Positions 33,901 to 42,400 of a stretch of 64,000 bases of DNA are shown piece after piece. Position numbers and translations under genes: made by a program. The DNA is taken from positions 26,411 through 90,410 of the forward strand of contig NW_019775874.1 in assembly GCF_001039355.2 (NCBI RefSeq), written 5' to 3'. The notes below the pieces were generated by a model that had not been told where the DNA came from, made no database searches, and saw only the letters and a list, made by a program, of their open reading frames with translations. Positions within the stretch are counted from its first letter, which is position 1, and the number at the start of each line of letters is the position of its first letter. This stretch comes from Lingula anatina (Eukaryota > Brachiopoda > Lingulata > Lingulida > Lingulidae).

Positions 33901-36523
33901 AAGAAGCTTGTGGCAATGAAATAAAGAAATGTGAAATAATAATTGTAATATCATCCATTACAATGTTTAATTTATTTTCTTCTGTAATTCTCTAAATTAC
34001 TAGTCACAAATATCATCTCTAATTAAGAAACTATTACTTGCACATTTATTATAAATTTACCAGATAACTCACTTTAAAGACAAATACTAATTCCAATCTG
34101 GCATTAGAAAACTTCAAACCAATGTGATTTGGGGGGGGGAGGAGTTAAAATATCTTAAACTGTCATGTCAAATCATGTCACATGTCATATATATATATTA
34201 ATGTCATGTCATGTATGTCATGTCACACTTTGCGACATGTATGTCATGTTACTTGTCATGGCATGAGTGTCATGCAGTGTATGTCATGGCATGGTGTACT
34301 ATGTGTAAAAGTGCAATTTTCGGCCAACTTGACAACTCTGGCGAGTGTGAGTAAAAATCCTGATCTAGCTGCACCCTGTTGCTACCCTCTACCAGGGCGA
34401 CAGATTGATTTTTCACAGATATTCACAGATATTTCTCTAGATAAATATAAGACTACAGTTATTTTGGTCTGATGTCGCCTCAGCAAAAAATGTCCACAGT
34501 ATGATTAATAACTGTGGCCCTGGTAGAGGGTACCCTGTTGCCATGTATGCCAATGTCATGAATGTTATGTCACACTTAAGTCATTTCATGTATGTCATGT
34601 CAAGTCATAATCAATACATAATCAGCTTAAAAGCTGATATGCTCACTCACACATAGGCTTGATATCATCAATAAACTTCACCAAGTGTTGCTTGTTGATA
34701 TCGTTGGCTTGGGCCACATGGTCTCCAAAGCAGCCGGGAGGACTCCTGGCATAATCACTGAATGCTACAGTGCCCACCTATAACAATAAAGAAACAATTA
34801 CATAAAATCATGTACGTGACAGTGGCAAATCCTTATTACATATTTATGTACTCTTGACACTGTATATTTTGTCAAACACACTGGAAACCACTGAGTACAG
34901 TAATAGCTCACAACACAACAAAGATACTGAGAGATAAATAAAAGTCTAAAGAAGCTTCACTGGATCTTTATAATTACTGAAAGAATGTTCATTTTGAATC
35001 GAATCACAAAAATTTCCCTTTTTAAATGTGATTAAGTCAGCAGAAAAACCATTAAATAAAGATAAAGACTGTGGATCTATTAAAATGGAACATTCGTTTT
35101 TCTAAAAATTATTTCATTTTAATATAAATAAATATAAATATAAATCACCCAGTCGTCTGAACTCAGAGTTTGCAGTACAGTCTTAGCGGCCTCCTTGGCA
35201 ATCTCAAGACGCGTTGGGGAATTCCAGTCAAAAAAGTCCACCTTGCGGTCCATGGAGAAGCTCTCGTCCACAATAATCACCAGGTTCTTCTTCTTTGGTG
35301 ACGCTGTATTCACGTACCAGTTCCTAATGCAACAAAAGAAGTAATTTTTACAGTGAATATCTTGTCAATAGCTCAACTGTGTACCAGTCTACGTGCTCGC
35401 CAATCCCAAAATCAGACGTGTTTTTCAAATGTTTCTATCAAAACTTTGGTCTAGCGTTCATGATAGGATCAAACTGTTTTCACTTACTTGTAGAAAATAT
35501 TTTCTCAGCTACACAATTTTATTTGTCATTATAACTACATATACTAGGACTTACTGCCTTTTGATTTTAGCCATTATGGCACCCGTTTTTTCTTTCTTTT
35601 TATAATTGATTAATTTATTTAATTTTAGACCAGAATGGTATTCTCAAGTCATTTAAAGTGTAATTCACATTCAACCACCAATCAGCAGCAGAGTATCTCA
35701 TTGGAGTTGACGGAAAACTAACGAAAATTATATTTTTAGGCCAATATTTCCTTAGAATACCTCACTAAACTTAACTCCCCCCTCCACAACCCCCCCCCCC
35801 CTCCCCCGACCTTTTCTGTCTTTAGCCGAACCATCAGTATTTTAAAAACCAATCTAGATTTTGAGATTGAAAGATTCACGTTCGTAGGAGAACAATCATG
35901 GTGCTCTGAACCCACCTAAATCTGTGGTCATCGTACTTCCCCGCCGGACAGAACTTGGAGTGGACACCGGTGGGGTACTGGTAGTAGTTGCCATACTTGT
36001 CTCCGTAATACTGCCAAGTCAGCGGTTTTGTATTTTGCAAGTTTGCATCTAGGTCCGTTTTCATCATTGGCCATAAAAACCCTTTGGTGGAGTCTTGGAT
36101 TTCAGCGCAGCCCTTTTGAAAAGGATCACTCACGACTTGTTTAAATCGGGAGTTCATTTTCCCTGGGTTCGGCGCCTGGCAGCAACCAGGGATGGAGACT
36201 GGCACGTGAACCATATTCAACCCCTGAATCTTCTGTTGCATGGCTGCAAGGTTGGTCGTGGCCTGTTGCAGCCTGTCGTCCAGCTTCTTGACCAGTTCGT
36301 CGATCTTGGCCTGACCATCCACCCGTTGTGTCTTGTACATGACTCTCTGGTCGTATAGCCTCTGTAGCTGTAGAGACCCTAGCTGCTTCTCTGCGAAGTT
36401 GGTCATCCTGGAACTCAGGCTCGGAACCCAGGTGTTTTTGACCACGTTGGCATCTGGTATGTTCCCCGCCGCGACATCGCCATAGAGTACCAAGGCCAGG
36501 AAAAGTACCGCGAAAAGCTTCAT
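828..36523 (-). CDS. CACHD1/alpha2delta-like VWA-Cache protein with at least 7 tandem PSI plus double-domain modules; partial, C-terminus off left edge
   Basis: Exons read on the minus strand join in frame to about 2815 residues with no stop, and the last one (828-997) ends at a donor, so the gene continues beyond the window. Coding exons: 35916-36523, 35149-35323, 34651-34777, then 33822-33892 or 32769-32839, 31710-31820, 31328-31507, 30696-30876, 30280-30435, 29691-29839, 29188-29349, 28634-28762, 28361-28475, 27981-28065, 27539-27733, 26994-27140, 26731-26845, 26161-26352, 25751-25807, 25357-25438, 25025-25106, then the 35 module exons listed separately. The order signal peptide, VWA, Cache, Cys-rich is that of CACHD1 and alpha2delta subunits, extracellular proteins that modulate voltage-gated calcium channels. 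The seven-module tail replaces the usual C-terminal half and is not something I recognise. Function by homology only: extracellular, possibly cation-dependent (MIDAS) binding. No membrane segment lies in the visible part. Confidence 0.85.
2958..3077. repeat. 120-bp duplication of exon C of module 7 with its donor
   Basis: The exon end coding PGCGWCTVGEGPYCGDNCYL and its gtgag donor recur exactly 120 bp further into the intron (second donor next to 2958). The duplicate lacks a usable in-frame acceptor, so it adds an alternative donor rather than a clean exon. Confidence 0.75.
3371..5478 (-). repeat. Module 6 of the array (252 residues)
   Basis: Exons C 5383-5478 (ICDGRPHCHWCYLD ... CGDDC), b 5041-5188 (ISVFLPCLPDTLTPA), c 4629-4786 (IHFAIQAALKG ... 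FKLGTKQ ... DDYTK), d 4100-4259 (FTLILNGVDFDQLL ... LSLHG) and e 3371-3564 (NNLTFALSKPKN ... MCDQECST). The PSI-like exon has the C-x5-C-x-W-C spacing. Confidence 0.75.
6000..6207. repeat. ~22-bp minisatellite (GTGTTAGATGTGACAGTATATT)
   Basis: About nine variant copies in the intron between exons d and e of module 5. Degenerate relatives lie at about 3230-3360, 9790-9985, 29358-29420 and 44005-44060, the last in an XPOT intron. Confidence 0.75.
7138..7204. repeat. TAA trinucleotide microsatellite
   Basis: About 22 TAA units beginning six bases upstream (in transcription) of exon 7132-6988, so the microsatellite lies over the polypyrimidine/branch region of that acceptor. The minus strand there reads TTA repeats ending in taatccag. 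Confidence 0.9.
7978..10094 (-). repeat. Module 4 of the array (253 residues)
   Basis: Exons C 9999-10094 (SCDQIPGCDWGDYDV), b 9414-9564 (VTVFFPCMDLGSL), c 8980-9137 (LSFILQGTMQDPPVV ... FAVGPNS ... GFT), d 8551-8713 (VHVKFSFKNADLVN ... TARQEV) and e 7978-8168 (RHISFAITKPPGS ... ICPITCSE). All joins keep the 2-2, 2-0, 0-2, 2-0, 0-2 phase order. Confidence 0.75.
10723..10894. mobile_element. 172-bp TIR element (GCAGGGGCAGAT family)
   Basis: Perfect 12-bp inverted ends GCAGGGGCAGAT / ATCTGCCCCTGC in an intron of the VWA-Cache gene; no clear target duplication seen. A second, single-ended copy starts at ~15654 (CAGGGGCAGATCTAGG, then the shared word GTCTTCTGGGT). A further related end (CAGGGGCGGATCCAGG) lies at ~14033 next to a C run. 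Confidence 0.65.
12026..12179. repeat. AATAT pentanucleotide microsatellite
   Basis: About 30 near-perfect AATAT units in the intron between exons b and c of module 3, cut by the gap. It resumes for a few units after 12217, so a TIR element inserted inside the array. Confidence 0.9.
12180..12197. other. Assembly gap (18 N)
   Basis: A run of 18 N separates an AATAT microsatellite from the right end of a TIR element. Its true length is unknown; it lies in an intron. Confidence 0.95.
12198..12217. mobile_element. Right end of a CAGGCCCGTAGCCAG-family TIR element
   Basis: CTGGCTACGGGCCTG preceded by a C run, matching the end of the element at 14835-15003. The left part is hidden in the N gap. 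It is inserted into the AATAT microsatellite. Confidence 0.65.
14835..15003. mobile_element. 169-bp TIR element (MITE) with 5-bp CATAC target duplication
   Basis: The ends CAGGCCCGTAGCCAG and CTGGTTACGGGCCTG form a 15-bp inverted repeat with one mismatch, flanked on both sides by CATAC. The interior is G- or C-rich (ggggggttct, cccccccccctgg) with no coding capacity. A partial right end of the same family follows the gap at about 12203-12217 (CTGGCTACGGGCCTG). It is a non-autonomous DNA transposon; I cannot assign the superfamily. Confidence 0.75.
15369..15420. repeat. GA dinucleotide microsatellite
   Basis: About 25 GA units in the intron after exon C of module 2, 35 bp from its donor. Shorter GA runs occur at 7870-7950 and 27913-27943. 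Confidence 0.9.
19358..20701 (+). CDS. Nested two-exon gene, unrecognised 337-residue protein with weak PLD-like C-terminal half
   Basis: Exons 19358-19810 and 20141-20701 join in phase 0 across a clean gtaagt...tacttcag intron and end in TGA. I chose the ATG in AAAAAAATGCC because the upstream in-frame codons have no ATG. The N-terminus is Ser/Arg-rich and low complexity (MPRSRSGSVASLRS). Residues ~30-150 (YFAKVWLKPP, FFRMRPEHGVFLKLD, HYQWFLENIEEVLQAGG) match nothing I know. The second half has ITVASPVLDPERFMDLILLM and, later, CRFIGMSTPHKAEVMVTSAGF, whose layout resembles phospholipase-D-like proteins around the second HKD motif. However, the histidine and lysine are adjacent (HK, not HxK), so catalysis is doubtful. 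The gene runs opposite to its host, inside one intron. Higher GC and codon bias than its surroundings support a real gene. Confidence 0.75.
21947..21952 (+). terminator. AATAAA polyadenylation signal of the nested gene
   Basis: This canonical hexamer follows about 1.2 kb of AT-rich sequence after the TGA at 20701 with no other gene on the plus strand. It implies a ~1.25-kb 3' UTR. The assignment is by position only. Confidence 0.5.
22407..24655 (-). repeat. Module 1 of the extracellular array (5 exons, 254 residues)
   Basis: Exons C 24563-24655 (SCEALGHCTWCNR, PSI-like), b 24208-24364 (MEVFFPCADF), c 23672-23832 (IKFYYQGEA ... FLVGPNS ... LDFTK), d 23163-23319 (TLRQDIIGQL ... VDNVWMEG) and e 22407-22600 (ETIPFTIRKT ... 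MCPKPCSE). Phases are 2-2, 2-0, 0-2, 2-0, 0-2. The C exon is 93 nt here, against 96 nt in all others. Confidence 0.75.
25275..25438. repeat. Degenerate 76-bp duplication of a Cys-rich exon end and donor
   Basis: ACTCACC.AGACAAACCATA...GGACT.GTGTGTAT.TGTT occurs at 25275 and again at 25351. The right copy is the true exon end (25357); the left copy is a decayed intronic duplicate. Confidence 0.6.
25985..26224. repeat. 64-bp tandem repeat spanning an exon-intron edge (about 4 copies)
   Basis: GGGACAGCCCTTTGGAGTCAC recurs at 25990, 26054, 26118 and 26182, exactly 64 bp apart. Each unit contains the end of exon 26161-26352 (PKGCPTGLSAGG) and its gtgagt donor, so at least three equivalent donors are available. 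Confidence 0.85.
26731..30876 (-). other. Cache (dCache-like) region exons
   Basis: Ten exons. Recognisable Cache strands are LSGVVAFDMPLQIM, SYAFLIGTDGKVLMHRNL, YTVGLVLFDMD, YIGTETGVFRVFPG and EHAWYKRAMSRPEVYTFS. The last two match the paired YIGT..GVFRIYPG and RPWYQRA signature of CACHD1 and alpha2delta proteins. In that family the Cache domains bind small ligands such as amino acids; whether this one does cannot be told from sequence. Exon 26994-27140 (ADITEHYFEALLMN) resembles the helix that follows the second Cache domain in alpha2delta. Confidence 0.75.
28461..28570. repeat. 52-bp duplication of an acceptor and exon start
   Basis: GGAGCAAACTA.A.ACAA.. .AAAATGTGTTAGGTGAGAT occurs at 28468 and 28520. 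The left copy contains the true acceptor and first codons (FAPDAF) of exon 28361-28475; the right copy is an intronic duplicate with an equivalent tag/TTTGCTCC edge. Confidence 0.65.
31006..31320. repeat. ~310-bp polypyrimidine tract (purine tract on the transcribed sense strand)
   Basis: Almost uninterrupted C/T sequence (cctcctcttccccaac...) between exons 30696-30876 and 31328-31507, ending only ~8 bp from the donor of the latter. In the pre-mRNA this is a long A/G-rich intron segment. It is a low-complexity repeat and not coding. Confidence 0.7.
32769..32839 (-). other. Alternative exon 4a of the VWA domain (STIYASGLERAF...)
   Basis: 71 nt, acceptor gttgcag, donor gtaggg, phases 1 to 0, reading STIYASGLERAFENLFKAKT. 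It is the partner of 33822-33892, sharing the MIDAS threonine and the helix SGL..AF..L but differing in the following loop. Swapping would change the region next to the metal site. The gttggt donor of 4b is weaker than the gtaggg donor here. Confidence 0.7.
33822..33892 (-). other. Alternative exon 4b of the VWA domain (STMYSSGLNKAF...)
   Basis: This 71-nt exon lies between an acceptor ending catttcag and a donor gttggt, starts in phase 1 and ends in phase 0. It reads STMYSSGLNKAFTMLENGKK and is colinear, with identical length and phases, to the exon at 32769-32839. Because 71 is not a multiple of three, including both exons or neither would break the frame. The pair therefore looks like mutually exclusive exons. 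It lies upstream of exon 4a in transcription order. Confidence 0.7.
34182..34610. repeat. ATGTCATG-type degenerate tandem repeat
   Basis: Many variants of the words ATGTCATG and TGTCATGTCA occur from ~34160 to 34300 and again at 34545-34605, interrupted by the TIR element. The element therefore inserted into or beside a simple-sequence array. Confidence 0.7.
34383..34532. mobile_element. 150-bp TIR element with perfect 9-bp target duplication
   Basis: Perfect 16-bp inverted repeats TACCCTCTACCAGGGC (34383-34398 and 34517-34532) are flanked by identical CCCTGTTGC at 34374-34382 and 34533-34541. No coding capacity. A 9-bp duplication is compatible with Mutator-like or Merlin-like elements by established family traits. 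It sits in the intron downstream of the first VWA exons. Confidence 0.75.
35916..36523 (-). other. First exon: signal peptide and VWA_N-like helical region
   Basis: The ATG at 36523 opens a hydrophobic start (MKLFAVLFLALVLYG) typical of a cleaved signal peptide, with cleavage likely near residue 20. Residues ~45-105 are rich in Q, K, L and D in a helical, coiled-coil-like pattern. The end reads YDDHRFR and runs into NWYVNTASPKKKNLVIIVD of the next exon, matching the VWA_N to VWA junction of alpha2delta/CACHD1 proteins (the RPWY...SPK segment). The exon is 608 nt and ends in phase 2 at a gtgggt donor. Confidence 0.8.
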
Positions 36524-36700
36524 GGTTCTTGAAGGCTTCCCAGGGATAACTTTCCCAGTCGGTGTCCTAGGTTTTAAGCTCTTAGCTTGTATTCTGTATA
36601 TGATTTCTTGTCGATTTTAAGAACGAAATACAAAATCCTTTGTTCTTCGCACTGCGAAAGTTTCAGAAACGCGTCGCGCTATATTAATTCGTGACGCAAG
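36524..36700 (-). promoter_or_regulatory. Probable promoter and 5' UTR of the VWA-Cache gene
   Basis: Directly upstream of the ATG at 36523 on the minus strand, the sequence turns CG-richer around 36665-36700 and holds GCGTCA (CRE-like half site) and a TTAATATAG word that could act as a TATA element. No splice acceptor is evident between this point and the ATG. The start site is not determinable from sequence alone. Confidence 0.3.
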
Positions 36701-37810
36701 TTTAAATGCTACTTAGTTACCTTGATGGGTTGTTTTGCCCAGTTTGTCCAAGCGTCGTGAGGGTTGCCGGGAATATATTATCAATGTTTGGAAAATAAAC
36801 GTATGAATGAGAAAACTTGCCTCTTTCCAAGACTAAGGTCTGCGGCATGCTTGTAGCAATACTTCCTAATCTACCGATTTTTCGTCCTAAGACAAACAAT
36901 AAATTCTGTAATTTTTGTCGGGCATTCGTTTGCATTGGTTCACCTGGGATATTTCTTTTCCTATTGGCCGTTTTTGGAATTGTGAAAAGTACTTGTTATC
37001 TGGAAAAAAAACTTGACTTGTTATTTGCGGGTGAATGTCTATATCATTACGCGGCTCTATTTGTAGCTGTTTAACCGGCGCGCTAATCCGCTTTATCTCT
37101 CCTGCGGTAGAAACTCAATTATTAAGTGCTATTAGTCCGAAATACAAGGAAGGAGAAATCGTGTCCAGTTTATCCAGGTGAGCATTTACCAAACACACCT
37201 GCCGTGGACAATTTATATGTAGAACTCGGTGAGCGCGTTTCCTCGCCCCCACTCCTTAAACTTTTAATTTCTGGATTTGACGTTCTTTCAATCACCGAGG
37301 ACTCTATTTAAATGTCAGGGTGTTCTTGTCGCATCATTTAGTAGCAGTTCTATCACATTAATATATTCTCTTTAACTTTTTAAATGATATGTGGATGACT
37401 TCGAACATGGCGATCCGGGACGCTACTCTCACCTCGTGCGCATCATTTTAACCATTTTCTTTTCGCCTCATTTGCTGTCATAATTTGAGCAATTTAAATT
37501 AGGCTTGAAATTTTGAATTTCACACTGTTCAGCAAAACGAACTGTCATTTCACCACTTGATCAGGCCTCGTACAGAAAAAGAGTATGAACTAGAAGCGCT
37601 GCACTAACCACTCACGCCTTGCATCAATGTGTCCCATGTGATCACGTATTATTACTGAATCGACGGCAGTCGGCAAGTCACGCCTCTTCCTTCAACCTTC
37701 TCTATTTCCATGATAATTCATAGGAACTCTCTCGTAGTCCTCTGAAAATGCCGCAGACACTGTAACGTTGAACTATTTGAACTAGAAAAAGAGACGAAAA
37801 CGAGTAATTA
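36701..37810. other. Intergenic stretch between the VWA-Cache gene and XPOT 3' end
   Basis: About 1.1 kb, less AT-rich than the introns, with scattered CpG (for example 36669-36676 and 37076-37085). I find no open frame with recognisable similarity, no RNA gene and no repeat. It probably holds upstream regulatory sequence of the VWA-Cache gene. Confidence 0.5.
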
Positions 37811-37816
37811 TAGAAT

Positions 37817-39497
37817 TTTATTCCAATTAGTAAAAATAAACAGAAGCACATGCGCTTTCAAGTGAATGTTCCAGATTGCCGTTTAATAATAATAATAGTA
37901 CAATATGGAGCAAGGTCACGTGTTCAGTGATTGATCCAAAAACAGCAATAACCCCTCCTTCCTTATACTAACTGGATACCTTGTTTGTTAATGTTACAAT
38001 AATTTTTCCTTCAAATAACAACTAAAATCCGGGATACTACTATCCGAATATTCCAAGAATATTTGAAGAAACCGATATTATAACTTAAAATGTATAAAGC
38101 AGCCGACGAGTCTTTGCTGGACCTGATATCGTTACCACTTCGACTTATTACATGACAGTTGGGAATTTCAAATGGGATATCGTTTTAAATACATACAGCA
38201 GTATTCGTGTTTCAGAAGTGAAAAGGCCATGCCACACCCCCTCCCACCTGATGTATTTTATTGCACCTTGAAAATTAAAAAGAGAGTCAACAACTCTGCT
38301 CTGAAGGGGAAAATTCTCAGTGATAAATACTTTTAAAAAGCCAATGAAACAAATTGTGTGATCTTATTTTAACAAAGAAAACTTCAATGACAATAGTATA
38401 TCTGACAACACAAAACTTTAAAAGCTTTGACCCGACAATTGTGATACTTAAAACAAGTAAAGAAATATCCTTTTTCTTTAACTAGATAACAGATTTTAAA
38501 AAATTGTGAAAAACACCAAAAGCACTATTACTTCGTCTCAGATGTTAAGTTTCAAACATTTAAATTCCTGAAAAATAAAACCAGTCTTAAATCAACACAA
38601 TAATGTAAAAGAATAAATTAATGGAATTTTAACTTTTTCTCAACTCCAAATAAAGCTTGAGGCTAGATATCCAAGTATTATAGTTTCTTTTTCAGTACAA
38701 ATTACTTATGAAAATTCTTTTCCATCAGGTGGATGGAAAAAATTCAAATTTTACATACTTTCAATTCCTCAAAAGGCATCCAATTTCAACAAAATATCAT
38801 TGCTATTATCATAAATATCATGCCATGCTGCCACATGATAATTTATGGCTCAATATCTGGTAGAAAAACGAACGACAAAAATCTGAATTTTTTTTCAATC
38901 TGTCCAACTGAAGTTACTGGCACTTTGTTCCCTGAAACAAGTCATATTCGATGTGAAATAGCCAAGATTACTATCATACAGGAAATTTCAGCCTTACCCT
39001 GAATATATTCTGATCTACGGAATTCTTTAAAAATACTACAGCTTTTGCCTTTGATACACATCAATGTTTTAATTTACTTCAATTCATCTAGCTATGTATG
39101 ACTACAATAAATATTAAGATCAGCAATTCAAGAATGACCCTAAATGGCTCAAACACTAAAAAAAAATTAAAAAATAAATAAATAAATAAAATAAAATGAC
39201 ACTAATTCCTCTGAAGGCATTTCAAAATAAATTAACCATCACAAAATAAAATTTTTTGCAAGAACATCTCGGTTCTAGTTTAACTAGCAATCCAAGTAAA
39301 CAAAACTCGATGTGGCCAATGGCATCTCCATGGTCATACAGAAGGTTCTATCAGAATGTAACATAATCCTACTGACTTAAAGGTCCCTAGAGTTCCTAAA
39401 CATGTATCTTGGAACTGGGCTTATGGCACGATGATATGATTATCAATGGTCTATATACAATGCATGATGGCTTTATGGAGAGGTGTCCCTGCCTCGG
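37817..39497 (-). other. XPOT: XPOT 3' UTR ending at an AATAAA signal (37817-37822)
   Basis: Downstream of the XPOT stop on the minus strand there are ~1.7 kb with no coding potential, ending at TTTATT (AATAAA on the minus strand). The stretch is AT-rich, with homopolymer A blocks near 39160-39195. The extent is inferred from the signal; earlier cleavage is possible. Confidence 0.45.
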
Positions 39498-42400
39498 TCA
39501 GGATTTAAACCTTGCAAAGAATGCCTGGAATAGAATATTAGATAAATAACTTCAATTCTTGTAAGGAGAATGCTCAATTAACAAGTGTAACTATCAAGTA
39601 AAAGTAAAGCTTTTGTTTATAAAAATTAATGCAATGCCACAATCAACACATTTGTACCCAGCACAGTTTTGATCTTATAATTTGAAAAAATTTAAGACTT
39701 GTACATGTTTGTTACAAATGAAATCCACCACCACTAAAAAGATCTCCAAGAAGACCACTTCTCTTGCCCCCACCCCCCATCTCCCACACCTACACACACA
39801 CAAACACTCTCCACACCCACCTCCCTACAGACCTGCTTCTGTCACTCACCTTTAAATATGATTTGAATATTTTTGGGTCCGACTTCAAAGCTTCTGTGTA
39901 TTCCTGGAAGAATTTAAAATATCTTTATATTACACACCAACTATGTGTGTTACACTTCATTCTTTGCATTCTTGTTATTCACAACTTTAAGATCTAGGCC
40001 TAATAGAACCTGGCGTAGAAATGGAAGCAGTTCGCAAAATGTTTCAAGATTGCGACAGAGGCAATAAATTCTACAACAGCCCCTAGTCACTCCAGCCAGT
40101 ACAGTTTAATATCAAAATACCCCTGCACTGGTCATGTTGACATTGAGACAATAATAAGAATCATGACTGACCACATAGATAAATATCACAGCATTATGAC
40201 TACCTACCTGAATAGTTTCTGGAGTCATATTGACCTCTGGGAGATATTTGGTTTGCAGGAAAACAACAAACTCATCACCCTGTTGGATAGAGATTGTATA
40301 TAATATGGATAGCACACTTTGGAGATTAGCTTGGCAAAATGATTAGAGCACTAAATGAACATCCATCAAAGATTTTTCAGCTTTAAATAAGTTCTGAGTA
40401 CAAATAAAAACACCACAAGTTACCTCAAAATCATAAAATATTGTAGTTGCACATTCATATTATTATCACTCTGGATGGCAATATCACTATCAAAAACAAA
40501 ATATAATTTATAAGAAAATAATAATTAAATTACACATACCCTTTTTTCCAAAACAGTCTTAAGCACCAATCCACTTTCCCCTAAAGCCTGAAAATTAAAA
40601 AATGTTTTATGCCTTTACTCCCTTCTTCTTTTTAATATCAAATATATTATTGTTACTTAGAAACACATTAAAAAAATACTACATTCCACTTTCACATGTC
40701 AAATTAAGTTATAGTCATAAAATATGTAACATGCTTGAAATTTATGACAGACTTTATTCCAATGAACACTTTTGCTTTCAACTTCATCAATAGATGGCAG
40801 CACTCACCAATACAGTCTGCGCATCCTTCAGGTCAAACGTGCTCTTCATGGGGGCCATAAAACAAGCTGGGACAACATTTTTGTAAATAAAATCTTCAAA
40901 ACCCGACAAGCTTCCAGGGTCACCTAAAAAGAATGCAGAACTTTTTATTACATTTTGAACTAACAAAACCATTTAAATGACTTAACATCACAATTTTCAT
41001 GTTAAAATCAAGTCATAACTCTGCCAAGTCAAAATATAAAATCAAAGCTGTGCTTCAAGCAATAACTTTACAGCTGGTCAAAAAATAAAATAAAATAAAA
41101 TAAAATAAAAAACTAACATCTACAACAAATTTCCCTGCACTAAAGAATTTAAAAAATTTAATAATATACAATGTGGTAGCAATGGTCAAATTAAACCATA
41201 TACATACCCCAAAGTTCTATTGTCTTCTTTAAAATCTGAAAACACAACTTTTGTGCCTAAAATAAAGAGAGAAATAAATAAGACAACCAAAATAAATGGT
41301 ATAATGAATATCTTGTTTCATCAGATGACACAATATGGTTTATATAAACACAAATGCCCTTCAATTCCTCACAAAACAGAGACTTTTTAATCACCCATAT
41401 CCAAATGAGAGACATACAAGAATTCCTCCCACTACTATTAGACCAAATTTTCAGAGTACAGCTTGAAAAAAAACTTCGGACCTAATTTTGGTGCATATCA
41501 ATTCAGAATCAAGGCTATAACTGATGTATCTTGGGTTGAACTCAAGTAAAATTCTAGTTTAAAAGTTGAGTATAACTCAAGTTATATTATGAACCATAAC
41601 TTACAGAAGGATCAGGAAAGTCCACAGCACCTTGTACAACTGTGACCAGTATGTTGTATAAATTGTGGCTCTCTGGAAGATAATAATTTTAACCTTATTT
41701 TTATAAATCTTTTTATTAATCTTCTTCTTATTATTTAATTTTAATTTTTATTTTTGTTGCTATAATGCCAATATAATAACTCATAAAATCATATAAATGT
41801 TTACATGATGTTATGATGTTATAAACATTCTGACTCATTGTAAACCTGGCAAATCTCTTTTCATCCCAGTATAAACTTCATCACCCATAAAGTAAGCAAC
41901 ACTAGCTAATCATTGACATTTGTTATGAGATTTATCTGTTCAGTAAACTTCTAGTTCAACAAATCAAAGCCAAAATTTCAATAACAACAGACACACAGAT
42001 GTCCATTTCTAATGTCACTAATTACATTAAACACCTCAGTGATATGCAACTTTGTGAGTTAGTCTTTCAGCTTTCTCTTAGTTTAGAACAATCCTGTTGG
42101 AATTATAGCATTTTACTCCTGTTTCTTACTCTGTCATAAATGACCTCTTCAGCAAATCTCACCTTGTAGAGTTAATATTTCTGCTACATCTTGGTTAAGA
42201 ATAGTACTGATGAAACCAAAGTATCCTTTGTGCAGTAATTTCTTCTCCGCGGCCGCTATCTGATCCAACTGGTCCGAGGGTTTGTTGAGAGCTTGGAAGA
42301 TGGTGGTCACCACAGGCATGAAGATTTGTTGGAGAAAGGGGACAATTTCTTTCTGTAAAAATAAATGTGTAACTTTGAATTTCATATCTGAATAAACCTG

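Larger units (their letters stand above)
31328..35323 (-). other. VWA domain exons with intact MIDAS
   Basis: Exon 35149-35323 carries VIIVDESFSMD, which supplies the DxSxS metal-binding motif. The alternative 71-nt exons supply the MIDAS threonine in STIYASG or STMYSSG. Exon 31710-31820 supplies the last MIDAS aspartate in MILFLTDGAPKD. Exon 34651-34777 contributes the VGTVAFSDYA strand and 31328-31507 the closing strand HLLLYGFGDD. All metal-coordinating positions of a classical VWA domain are present, so divalent-cation-dependent ligand binding is plausible by family knowledge. Confidence 0.8.

Noticed and set aside
37126-37311. Plus-strand 61-codon open frame between genes
   Set aside because: Non-ATG start, no similarity and no supporting signals.
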